DNA of 64,000 nucleotides, from positions 124,001 through 188,000 of the forward strand of contig JANUWI010000016.1 in the NCBI GenBank assembly GCA_025504975.1, read 5' to 3'. This DNA is from Plenodomus lindquistii (taxonomy: Eukaryota > Ascomycota > Dothideomycetes > Pleosporales > Leptosphaeriaceae). Shown here in pieces: positions 29,874 to 39,418 of the stretch. A program made the translations under genes and the position numbers. Every line of letters starts with the position of its first letter. The first letter of the stretch is position 1. The notes under the pieces are model-generated. The model was given only the letters and a program-made list of their open reading frames with translations, was not told the DNA's origin and did not search any database.

Positions 29874-31679
29874 TCAAGTCGCACATATAATCGCCTCCCA
29901 TCCGACCGTCCACCTCACGCTCCCCATGATAACAACCAGCAAACACACACTAGCCACCACGCTAACCGCTCCATAAACATATGCATAACGTCTCTTCACC
30001 GAGTCAATCTCGCTAATCCACGTCGATACCGTCGTAAGCGCGCCGCAGAACCCATCCTGAATTCCCTGCAGCACTTGGCAGCCAACGATGCTCCCACCCA
30101 CTAGCCCAGTAGTACTCAGCGGCACGTGCTGTAAATCGTATGCCATGCCCAACACTGCAGTACCGAATATGTTGGCAGTAAAAGTACCGAGCGGGAAATG
30201 AGGGTTCATAGGATTCAGCAGTATCGACATGTAGTATCTGATGAGACAGCCCACAGGCGCAAAGACGCATGCGAAAATGGCTTGACCGCGCCAGGCATTG
30301 CGCGGTGGGAAGATGGCCATAAAAACTGCGCCGAGCCATGTTCCCCAGCCAAGAAAGACAAATAGAGGATCCAGGAAGCGGCGTGTCAAGCGGAAAGGGA
30401 GCGTCGGTGTGTATGCGTCTAGTAGGAGGGCGAGATGGGATCCGACTTTGAGCGCGGAATAGCATGCTGAGACTGTGATGATGATGGTAGCGCAGATGGC
30501 CATGAATGAGTATCCGCCATTTCTGCTGACTGTTGTAGTGGCAGCTGGAACAAGCGTGTTGGCTGGGTACGGATGGTTGATAGGTGATCGCAGGTCGTTC
30601 GATAGCGAAAGAAAAACATCGCGAATAAAGCTCGAGAAGGATGTGAATGAACCGCAAAAGCCCGTCGCCAGTCCAATGTATATCGGTATCGTCTTCTTAA
30701 TCTTTCCATGCCGCGCTTTCGCTTTTTGATAACCCGCTGCATCCGACTCTGTAGGTTGATCCAGAGGTTCTGGTACGTTTTCGCCGCCGCCCCATTCCGC
30801 GCGGAATAGTTTTCGATCTTCAGCGAGAAATCCCATGATGAACGTCCCTGCGACGTTTGCCCAGAGTTCAGAGAAAATGACTGGCGCCCCGGGGTAGAAG
30901 GTGAGCGCTTGTAGACCGACACGAGCCAGTGTGCCCCAGATGGCGAAGAATATCAAATAAGATATCGTATAAAGCTCCGTCATGACTTCCGACGTCCTTT
31001 GCGCCTGCAGCGTAGGCTTCGACCTATGGTACCTCCGCGGCCCATCTTCTTTCTCTTCTCCCATACTCGGCAACGCCGTAATGTTCAACTGCGACTCTGA
31101 TACGGCACCCGATATGCCAAGTCCCTGACGAGGCAATTTACTCGAACGCTGTGTCTGTGGCTGTGTCTGTGGCTGTGCCAGCGCTTGATCGCTATCAGCC
31201 CGCCTGCTCTGTCCTCCTGTCCTTGGAGCCTGCAGCGGTGCCGGAAGATTCGGCGAAACCGCATTCAAATCGTACAAATGCAACCACGACTCCGCTGCAT
31301 ATGCGTCTTCCGCTACACGGCCATCTCCAGCCCTCGATCCCGCTGTACTCCGCGACAACCGCTTTGCACTCGGCCGTGTCTTTCTCGTGTTGCTAGTGCC
31401 TCGACTACGTGTGTACGGGACGTTGGGTGGAGGTGACGCCGCAGAAGACGGTGAAGGTGGAACGTCGCTGTCGGTGTGATCGGTGTTTGTCTGTGCGTTG
31501 TCGAGATCCAGGTCAAAGTCGTCCAGGCGCAGCAAGTCGCTGTGGGTGCGTGGACGACTGGGCCGGCCGGCCGAAGTGTCGGAGCGGAGCGAGGAGCGAT
31601 GGGAAGAGCGCTGGTTGTTGTAGTGGGAGCTGCGTTTTGAGGGCGGAATGTCGTCGTCTGCCGCTGCGGTATCTGGCAT
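29874..31679 (-). CDS. fex1: Fluoride export protein FEX (double CrcB domain)
   Basis: Single exon, 601 aa. Two fused CrcB/Fluc units make a pseudodimeric fluoride channel in the plasma membrane: unit 1 from about residue 233 with GFCGSFTSFSSFIRD near 340, unit 2 with GFCGALTTVSTW near 542. Each unit has the family's small-residue helix (ELWANVAGTFIMGFL, then TFTANIFGTAVLGM), and many TM segments are visible. The N-terminal 230 residues are hydrophilic, Ser/Arg/Gln-rich and probably disordered, unlike the short N-terminus of yeast Fex1 (about 375 aa). An internal Met at residue 233 (30983) sits just before the first helix. The channel motifs are intact. Confidence 0.93.
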   Translation of the reverse strand: MPDTAAADDDIPPSKRSSHYNNQRSSHRSSLRSDTSAGRPSRPRTHSDLLRLDDFDLDLDNAQTNTDHTDSDVPPSPSSAASPPPNVPYTRSRGTSNTRKTRPSAKRLSRSTAGSRAGDGRVAEDAYAAESWLHLYDLNAVSPNLPAPLQAPRTGGQSRRADSDQALAQPQTQPQTQRSSKLPRQGLGISGAVSESQLNITALPSMGEEKEDGPRRYHRSKPTLQAQRTSEVMTELYTISYLIFFAIWGTLARVGLQALTFYPGAPVIFSELWANVAGTFIMGFLAEDRKLFRAEWGGGENVPEPLDQPTESDAAGYQKAKARHGKIKKTIPIYIGLATGFCGSFTSFSSFIRDVFLSLSNDLRSPINHPYPANTLVPAATTTVSRNGGYSFMAICATIIITVSACYSALKVGSHLALLLDAYTPTLPFRLTRRFLDPLFVFLGWGTWLGAVFMAIFPPRNAWRGQAIFACVFAPVGCLIRYYMSILLNPMNPHFPLGTFTANIFGTAVLGMAYDLQHVPLSTTGLVGGSIVGCQVLQGIQDGFCGALTTVSTWISEIDSVKRRYAYVYGAVSVVASVCLLVVIMGSVRWTVGWEAIICAT

Positions 31680-32269
31680 GGTTCCGACCGGGTAATATCA
31701 AGGTACAATGACGTGCCAATCCTATGAATCAATCGGCTCACTGCCAATCGATCCAGTCCAGTCCAGTCCAGTTCGCGATATGTCCAGTGCAGTGCCGACC
31801 AAGAGCTGTTACCGCAGTAAAGAAGCCATCATGACTGCTACAAGTGGGTAGAGGTATCCGAACCTTCCACCCAAGTGCCACCATCAGGTAACCAAATGGG
31901 CCGATTACATGCGCCCTCTGTAGCAACCTCAGTCACTTTTTACTTTTCTGGCGACCATGTTCGGCACGAGGACAAATTGCGACCGCGCAGACCCCTCCCA
32001 ATTCCTCCGATCATAGCAGGGGTGTGCTTGCTACCCGTCATGCACCACGGACAAGGTTTGGGTGGTCGGAGGCGCCCGCGTCCCAGGCCCAGCGTTATCG
32101 CCGAGCTACCCTGACTATCATGCACCTGCCGCATTCCACAAGCTCTAGGTGTAGTTTGTAGTCAGTACTCTTCTCTTATAATTAGAGTATACAATCTGAC
32201 TGGATACCCCTCCTTGATCTGCACTGCATCCTTCAAGATACACTTACGTTCACGTACTGTGCACCAACA
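31680..32269. other. Divergent promoter region
   Basis: Between FEX (minus) and the uracil phosphoribosyltransferase gene (plus). No gene supported. CCAGT units repeat briefly at about 31752-31772. Confidence 0.5.
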
Positions 32270-33065
32270 ATGGCTCCCCTCGACCTCCCAAAGAACGCCC
32301 ATGTGTCCACGCATCCGTGTCTCCAGGCCAAGCTCTCACAGCTCCGGTCCGCAAGCACAGGGTCCAGAGATGCGCAGACACTGGTGCATGAAATCGCCCT
32401 CATGGTTGGGTACGAAGCTCTAGGCGCTGGATTGAAAGCACAGGAAGACGGCACAGTACGTATATTATCCTCATTCTATCCTGTCCTTCTCCAACACCCA
32501 CACCCCACATAATACAGTGAACCGTTCCAACAACTCATCCAACCCATAGGACAAATCCCCCCTCGGCTACACCTACCCCACAACCACAACCTCGCCCTCC
32601 CCAACCTCCATATCCCTCGTCCCAATCCTCCGCTCAGGCCTCTCCATGATCCCCGCCCTGGCCTCCCTCCTCCCCCAACCCGTCCCCCAACACCACCTCG
32701 GTCTCTACCGCGAGAAATCCACCCTCCAACCCGTAGAATACTACAACAACCTGCCCTACCACACCTCCAAGAACCCCTCGTCCACCACCCCGCAGCCCGA
32801 ATTGGCTATTATTGTGGACCCGGTGATTGCAACGGGCGCAACGGCGTGTGCGGCGATTGATACGCTGAAGGATTGGGGTGTTAAGCGTATTATTGTTTGT
32901 GCGATTTTGGCGACGAGGGAGGGGTTGAGGAGGGCGTGTGAGGAGTGGGAGGAGGGGGTTGAGGTGTGGGTTGGTGGGTGTGATGAGGATGTTGATGACA
33001 AGGGCATGATCAAGCCTGGTTTGGGGGATATTGGCGATAGGCTGTTTTTGACGCTGGGGAAATAG
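32270..33065 (+). CDS. fur1: Uracil phosphoribosyltransferase
   Basis: Exons 32270-32455 and 32550-33065 with a 94-bp intron (GTACGT to CATAG). The product is 233 aa, the usual size for fungal UPRTases. It converts uracil and PRPP to UMP in pyrimidine salvage, and activates 5-fluorouracil. Motifs: PILRSGLSMIPAL (PPi loop), EYYNNLPYH, the PRPP-binding loop VDPVIATGATACAAID, and the uracil-binding C-terminus PGLGDIGDRLFLT. The N-terminus MAPLDLPKNAHVSTHPCLQA carries the His-Pro motif common to the family. No defect is seen. Confidence 0.95.
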
Positions 33066-33919
33066 ATGGAGTGGTTGGATAGTTTGGGGAATTATATTGA
33101 AAAAATTCTTGCATTTTAAATCATTTTGTTGGTAATGATTTGGTTGTGATTGTTGCGTGTGCTGTGGTTTGTGGCTGTGCAGAGATGATGTTGTGCGAGT
33201 GTGAAGGCCGACCTTCAACGCGCAAGACTACAATCATATTCCATAGTGGTTTCGTAACGTACGGTTCACACTCCCTCACAAGCATAATATTCCAATTTGA
33301 ATCCACTTACACCATTCTTTACAAAAACTCGTTGTCTACCTAGGACATTCAAGTAAGATCATCAAGTGAGGAACTGACTCCTTACCTGTAATCCTACCTT
33401 GACGCAACAAAGTGTGCGTCTCATGAGTGTGCTACTAACTTACATACCTACCATGCCTTCCAGGCTACGAAAGAAATTTGAACCGTACCGTGAAGAAAAG
33501 AAGAAGAGTAGTAAAACATGGAAATGAAGAAGTCACCTCTGGCCTACCACGTGCGATACCCGTTACCAAAAGAAGAGCCAAAATAATACTGTGCCGAGAC
33601 GGAAAGTGTGTGCCATGAGGAGATAACCTTGTGGAGTTTACCAGTGTTGAAGTGTGATATACCTTTCCACGACGGCAGCGTAGAATGCTGTGGGGCAACA
33701 ATGAAGTTTGATCCTGGTTGGGCGATACCTTTTGCGAGACCGAAGTGATTGATTGTCCCGGCTTACCCTCTCAGATCCATCCGGCGGCGAAGCTGTATGG
33801 TCCAACGTCAAGAGTGTGTTCGCAAAAGCTGATCTTACCCTCGAAAGGTGAGGCGAAGAAAAGGGGGGTAACCTTTGACAAACCCTTGCGTGAGATGGTC
33901 AAGCCGTTGGCGACAAGAC
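33066..33919. other. Intergenic, tail-to-tail
   Basis: 3' regions of fur1 and U1-70K. It could include 3'-UTR sequence or introns of the U1-70K transcript. No gene supported. Confidence 0.45.
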
Positions 33920-35201
33920 CTAGTACCTCCTTCGTTGTCTCGGATCGTCGTAGCTGTCGCCTTCATACCCACGTTTCCGTGATCCGTCGTCGCGACCTCC
34001 ATCTCGTCCGTCACGGCTTCCTCCCCCTCCGCTGTATCCACGGTCTTGGTAGCGATCGCTTCGGCCGAGGGGTTCGTTGTTGGCGCCACTTGAGCCGCGA
34101 TCGTAGCCTCCTCCACCTCCGCCAGAACGTCGGTCGCCATAGCGGTCTCCACCACGGTCGCCGCCGTAACCACCTCCACCTCCGCGATCGCCGCCAAAGC
34201 CACCGCTGCGTGGACCGCGTGGGCCAGCAGGAGCACCGTCTGGTGGGCCGTAGCCGTTGGACTGATAGCCGATGCCGCCTCGACCACCACCGAACCCACC
34301 ACCGCCACCGCCTCGACCTCCTCCACCAAATCCTCCACGGAAGCCTCCTCGATCACCACCAAAGCCTCCGCGGCCGCCACCTCCGCCACGTCCACCAAAA
34401 CCACCGGCGAATCCGCCACCACGACCTCCAAAGCCGCCAGGACCAGCTGGGGGACCAAAGCCGCCAGAGCCAGCAGGACCGCGAGCAGGAGGGCCCTTGG
34501 TGTAGCCTCGGCCGCCGAGTCCTCCACCATAACGGCGTGGGCGCCATCCAGAGACGGTGCGACCGCGCTCGACATCGACAAGTACACGGCGATCCTTGAT
34601 CTTGATGCCATCCGTCTCCTTGTAGGCGGCCTTCATATCCTTTTCGCGCTCGTACACGATGAATGCGTAGCCGCGCTTGCGCTTCTTTGGGGGTGCGTCG
34701 GGTGGCGCAGTAATGTCTTCGACGATGCGAATGCGCTCAATAGGACCATAGCGGCCGAATTCGCGCTCGAGGTCATCCGAGGTGACGCCATAGGCGAGGC
34801 GCGACACGAAGAGTGTTTTGAAGGCGTCGCCTTGGACTTTGGGGTCTTCGCTGGGTTTGTCTAGCTTTGAATTAGCATGTTTGTCCTTTGTACATGTTGC
34901 GCGCAAGACGCGTAGTTGCGCGCAGTGGTGAAGCCGTACACTCTTCAATACCCTGCGTGAGCAGCTTCTCCTGTTTCTCCTTCTTCTCGAGCTTCTTGCG
35001 GTCGCGCTTCTGCAGCCAGCTGTCGGTGGGCACGTAGTTGTCCTGGTCCTTGTACTCTCTCATTGCCTGCAAGTACTGGCCAACGCCCGATATCTTGGGC
35101 GTGCAGCGCTTCTCGGGCGCGTGGTCAGCCGGCTCGACCCAGCGCAGCGGCGGCCGCGGGGCGAACAGGTTGAGCAGCATCGGGGGGAGGAGATGCGTCA
35201 T
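33920..35201 (-). CDS. snp1: U1 snRNP 70 kDa protein
   Basis: Exons 35201-34940 and 34860-33920, with a 79-bp intron (GTACGG to GCTAG) in a Tyr codon. The product is 400 aa. The N-terminal U1-70K region (MTHLLPPMLLNLFAPRPPLR, then CTPKISGVGQYL) precedes an RRM at about residues 95-180: KTLFVSRLAYGVTSDDL (RNP2) and KRGYAFIVYE (RNP1), with DRRVLVDVERGRTVSGWRPR after it. It binds stem-loop 1 of U1 snRNA and helps define 5' splice sites. The C-terminus is Gly/Arg-rich (many RGG) rather than the RS/RE-rich tail of animals, ending DPRQRRRY. Divergent from mL43 with 245 bp between starts. Confidence 0.95.
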
Positions 35202-35446
35202 CTTGGCTGTTGGATTCTGGGATGCGCTCCAGACGGCGATGTGGGAGGAGTTGGAGTAAGAAAGGGGGGCGAGGGAGTGAGGGTAAGACTCGGGGACATG
35301 GTTTTCGATCAAGTTGCGACGCGGAGTTCGCACTAGCGTGATTGCAGGCTTCCGCTCAGGGCACGTGAGGAGCAACACCAAAGTTTTGGGCATTCACCGG
35401 GGAAAGAGTGCAGGACCGACCGTCAGTGCCGCCATTGAACGCCAAC

Positions 35447-35926
35447 ATGCCTGTCGCGGCCCTCAAAGCGGTCGCAAAGCCTCAAGTATGTCGTTGTCCA
35501 TGCTCATGCACCACCGTCGAGTGACGGCCACGATCTAACACCTCACAGAACGGCGTCGGCGCCTTCATCCTGCAATGCAAACGCCTCGACTTCCACTACT
35601 GCAATTGGTGGGGTAGTTCCAAGGGCATGAACTCCTTCATCAAAGCCTCGCTTCCCACATTCGCAAAGCGCAACCCCCAGATCGAAATTGGCGTCTCGCC
35701 ACGGCCCTGCAAACACCCCGTCATCATCGCACATTACATCAACGGCTCGCAACGAGCGATATGCGTCAAGAACCTGCAGAACGAGGGCGTGAGGGAGAAG
35801 GCGGAGCTGCTGAGGGACTCGACGGGACAGAAGAACAGGAAGTTGGATGGACGACCGGTCATCAGTATTAATGAGAGCGTGAGGGGTATTTGGGATCCAT
35901 TCCATGGTGCGAATATCAAGATATAG
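35447..35926 (+). CDS. mrpl51: Mitochondrial large-subunit ribosomal protein mL43
   Basis: Exon 1 (35447-35485) encodes MPVAALKAVAKPQ. After a 63-bp intron (GTATGT to CACAG), exon 2 (35549-35926) completes 138 aa. The thioredoxin-like mL43 fold is evident: LQCKRLDFHYCNWWGSSKGM, then FIKASLPTFAKRNPQIEIGV and HPVIIAHYINGSQRAICVKN. It belongs to the mitoribosomal large subunit (yeast Mrpl51). Length is normal. The short divergent promoter is shared with U1-70K. Confidence 0.93.
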
Positions 35927-36293
35927 AGTCACAGAGGACGAGAAGAGGGAGAGAAGAGAAGAAGAGGGCATACTTCGTCACAGTATGAGATGCTATGCTT
36001 GGATTTTTGGAGTAGTTCACGCCACAGAGATGCTCAGTGTAGGGTGAACAGCTGTACAAAAGATATCGGCATTAGCGGCGCATCACGGATTAGATGACAC
36101 AACAAGTTTATATTGAACATATCAAATCACACATTTTCAACTACGGCAGTCAACAACGAACGTATCAGGACATAAATGTCGAATGGACTCGACATGTTAT
36201 CGTTGATTCTACATAGGCGTAACATTCATATGTCATCGTCCTACATCCAGCTCAAGTCATAGTCCTCTACAGACGTGCTTCGCTGCCATGTAT
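35927..36293. other. Intergenic, tail-to-tail
   Basis: 3' regions of mL43 and TPI. Nothing else seen. Confidence 0.5.
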
Positions 36294-37223
36294 TCATGCC
36301 TGGTGGCTGTTGATAATGTCAACGAACTCGGGCTTCAAGCTGGCACCGCCAACCAGGAAACCATCAATGTCGGCCTGCTGAGCCAGCTCCTTGCAGTTCT
36401 TCGCCGAGACACTGCCGCCGTACAGGATGCGCGTCTTCTCTGAGGCCTCGGATGAGACCTCCTTCTTGAGCCACTCGCGGATGGCGGCGTGGACTTCCTG
36501 TGCCTGCTCGGTGGTAGCGACCTTGCCGGTGCCGATGGCCCTGGTATTCATTAGTACACGTTTACGAGCTTGAAGACGGCTGGCGGGTCTTACCAGATGG
36601 GCTCATAGGCAATCACAACCTTGCTCCAGTCCTTGACCTTGTCCGCTACAGCCTTGAGCTGCGATGTGACATGGCTGACTGTCTCGCCCTTCTCCCTCTG
36701 CTCGAGGCTCTCGCCGCAGCACAGGATGACGCTGAGACCAGCATCGAGCGCAGCCTTGGTCTTGTTGGCAACGAACTCATCGTCCTCCTTCAAGACGACA
36801 CGGCGCTCAGAGTGGCCAATGAGAGTCCATGAGATGCCGAGGTCCTTGAGGGCCTCGACGGAGGTCTCACCAGTGTAAGCACCGCTGGGCTTGTCGTGGA
36901 CGTTCTGTGCCGAGACCTCAATGCCCTTGTTGGCGATCTGGCGGGTGAGGGAGAGGTATGGCGCGGGTGGTGCGATGACGACCTCTGCAATTGCAGTGTT
37001 AGCACAATGTTCCTGATGGGGCAATGGTCTGCGACTGTATCAAGACAGGTCGTGACATACCAGTGTTGGAGTCGAGCTTTGCGTTGTTGAGGTTCTCGAC
37101 AATGTCCTTGATCGACTTGGAGTTGCCGTTCCTTTATGCTGTCAGCGACTTTTCCCTAGGACTGTGTAGCTTCGTTTCATCGTACATCTTGAAGTTTCCT
37201 CCAACAAAGAATTGACGACCCAT
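36294..37223 (-). CDS. tpiA: Triosephosphate isomerase
   Basis: Four exons: 37223-37186, 37131-37061, 36984-36594 and 36540-36294, with introns of 54, 76 and 53 bp. The product is 248 aa, the family's usual length. It interconverts DHAP and glyceraldehyde-3-phosphate in glycolysis. Catalytic residues are present: Lys12 in GGNFKMNG, the His in IGHSERR, and the Glu in VIAYEPIWAIGTGK, which also contains the start of flexible loop 6. The phosphate-binding end ILYGGSVSAKN with DGFLVGGASL is intact. Intron 1 splits the Met codon of the NFKM motif and uses an AAG acceptor. Intron 3 splits the Trp codon of EPIW. Confidence 0.97.
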
Positions 37224-37870
37224 CTTGGCGGTTGTGTGTGGATTTTGTTTGGTAATTGGTGTTGTGAAGGGTACCCTGAGGTTTGAACGTATAGAGAAAG
37301 ATGTGAGTGTAGTTGTAGTGCAATGCGTGGTTGAGCTGAGCTGCAGTAGATATGTTGACAGCTCGGCGGGGGCGGGGCAACCGGCAGCCCTCAGTGGGAG
37401 GAGGTTTTCGCCGCAAGTCGGGCACCTTTCCTTCTCTCACGGCCGTGGCACGCGTGGGTCAGGAGAAAACAATGGGGATCTGGACCCCACGTAAAGTCTT
37501 TCAATTCGAGAAGAATTTCTCGCATAATTGACCCTGTGCATGCTGGAATTAGTCTCTCGCGCGATCGTTCTTGAATGTGCATGTGCAAATCTAATCGAAT
37601 GATCCTGTCTTGTAATCCTGTCTTGTAATCCTGTCTTGTAATCCTGTCTTGTAAGCCCTCTCTCTCTACGAGTATTTAGTTCTGCACTTTGTCTTTGGAA
37701 TAAGCTAAATCTTTGACAATGCAGGAAGGAAGCAATTGCATACCCAGCAAGCCCCACTGATCGTCTGGGATCCCGTTAGCTCAGCCCTGCGCATTTCGTC
37801 ATACTGCATGACCTTTGTCACAACTCACCCACTCCACGCCATAACTGCCAATGCAAAGGCATTATTCAGC
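37224..37870. other. Divergent promoter region with tandem repeat
   Basis: Upstream regions of TPI (minus) and HOT13 (plus). Contains the 13-bp tandem repeat listed separately and an in-frame upstream ATG for HOT13 at 37808. Confidence 0.5.
37602..37653 (+). repeat. 13-bp tandem repeat, four perfect copies
   Basis: Unit ATCCTGTCTTGTA repeated four times without mismatch. It lies between the TPI and HOT13 start codons. Confidence 0.95.
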
Positions 37871-38227
37871 ATGGATTCCCCTCGTCCCACTCCAGAAGCG
37901 TATGGCGTCTCTGTAACTCCAACGACACAATGCGCCCACTGGCACTCTCCCCTCGACATCATCGCCATCAAGCACTTCTGCTGCAACAAATTCTACGCGT
38001 GCATCAGCTGCCACGACGAGCTCGAAGACCACAAGTCTGGTGTTTGGCCTCTCACAAAGAGAGATGAGAAAGCCGTGCTTTGTGGGCAGTGCAAACACGT
38101 ATTGAGTATTACGGAGTACATGGGAAGTGGAAGCCAGTGCACGCAGTGCGGGAGTGGATTCAATCCTGGCTGTAAAGGACATTGGGGAATGTATTTCGAA
38201 CTCGATAACAAGCAGCTCTTGGGCTGA
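37871..38227 (+). CDS. hot13: CHY-type zinc-finger protein (Hot13-like)
   Basis: 118 aa from the ATG at 37871; an in-frame ATG at 37808 would add 21 residues, so the true start is open. The CHY zinc finger is complete: TQCAHWHSPLDIIAIKHFCC, FYACISCHDELEDH, then LCGQCKHVLSITEY and SQCTQCGSGFNPGCKGH. Yeast Hot13 is a mitochondrial intermembrane-space protein that removes zinc from Mia40 and helps the oxidative import of small Tim proteins. CHY domains also occur in plant and animal E3 ligases, but no RING follows here. No intron needed. Confidence 0.85.
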   Translation: MDSPRPTPEAYGVSVTPTTQCAHWHSPLDIIAIKHFCCNKFYACISCHDELEDHKSGVWPLTKRDEKAVLCGQCKHVLSITEYMGSGSQCTQCGSGFNPGCKGHWGMYFELDNKQLLG

Positions 38228-38339
38228 ATGATGAGATATGCCAAGTAGGAGCACATACATGGATATCGAAGACCGTATCAACAAGAAAGTACAGGTAATT
38301 CACACTTCCCATGCGCAGTGCAACCTCCCTTCCCATATA

Positions 38340-39155
38340 TTATCTTCTTGTAACAGTCCGGGTAATTGTTCTAGTAGCCACCCTAGTAGAAGTCCTAAAG
38401 GCTGTTCTTGTTGCAAATGCTGTCACATTCCTCGTCGTAGTCACCGTCTGCCTCGCAACCGTACGCGTCTGCGTCTGCGCCTGTGTCAATGTCTGGACGG
38501 ATGTAGTCGTAATGGTCTGCTGTGAAGTCACAGTTGCTGTAACCGTCTGAGGTACAGTAAGCGTTGTTGGTTGAGTAGTTGTTATGATTGCTGTAACCGT
38601 CTGGGGTACGGTAAGAGTTGTTGGTTGAGTAGTTGTTACGGTTGCTGTAGCTCCTGCACCTCCACCATTTGTGACAGTAGTAGTAACTGTTCCTCCTCCA
38701 TCCCCGAAGGCGGGAAAGCCGCAAGCGATGTCGTAGTAATAGTATGGTGATGTGCTGTCAGCTTCTACACGGCCGTCGCTGGATCATATCGCAGGTCAGT
38801 CAGTACTCTTCACTATCTGCCGGGCCCCTTCCTACGCCCTGACACTGAGACTCTCCCATTTTTGGAAAAAAGAAGGAAATCAGACTCACAGCGCCCCATT
38901 AAAAAATTCGCAGTACTGCGAATTCGAATCACTGTAGTACGAGTACCGGAAAGCCTGGCAATTAGCCGCATCGTTCTTGCACCACGCGGCGCAGAGCGCG
39001 AAACTAGAAGGGCCGTTGTAGAAGAAATTGCCCATGTATTGGGTTAAAGCGTTGGTGTCGTGGGTTCCGACGAAGCCGCATATTGTTGCTGCGTAGACGG
39101 GGAGAGAGAGGGTGGTGGTGAGAAGGATGAGCAGGGTGGAGGTCTTGGTGAACAT
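38340..39155 (-). CDS. Secreted Cys-containing protein with Thr/Val-rich repeat tail
   Basis: Exon 1 (39155-38890) encodes a signal peptide (MFTKTSTLLILLTTTLSLPV) and a cysteine-bearing module: ICGFVGTHDTNALTQYMGNF, ALCAAWCKNDAANCQAFRYS, YCEFFNG. This looks like an apple/PAN- or WSC-like carbohydrate-binding unit. A 111-bp intron (GTGAGT to ATCCAG) leads to exon 2 (38778-38340): a YYYDIACGFPAF segment that closes the module, then a Gly spacer and a Thr/Val/Gln-rich stalk with QPTTLTVPQTVTA repeated twice and an Arg-rich end. The product is 234 aa. No GPI signal is seen. Likely extracellular or wall-bound. The family assignment is tentative. Confidence 0.75.
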
Positions 39156-39418
39156 CTTGGAAGGCTTGAGTTTGGAATTGTAGATTCAGTCGAGGTCAGC
39201 GCCCAACACGCAGACAAACGGCTGGTATAACGGTGGAGGGTCGGCTTTTGTGGGGTGCGGCGGTGCGAGGAATGTATGGTGGAATGCTAGTGTTGATAGT
39301 TGGGCCTGATGACCATGCCCATCATGTTTGTTCATGCATTAGTAGTCTATATCGCGTCCTCTTGAGTTGAACGGAGGCATTGCCCGTCGTGCACTGATTG
39401 TAAAGAATGTGATAGGTA

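Noticed and set aside
33835..34611. Ala/Val/Glu-rich minus-strand frame and Pro-rich plus-strand frames across U1-70K
   Set aside because: They are other-frame readings of the RGG-coding region.
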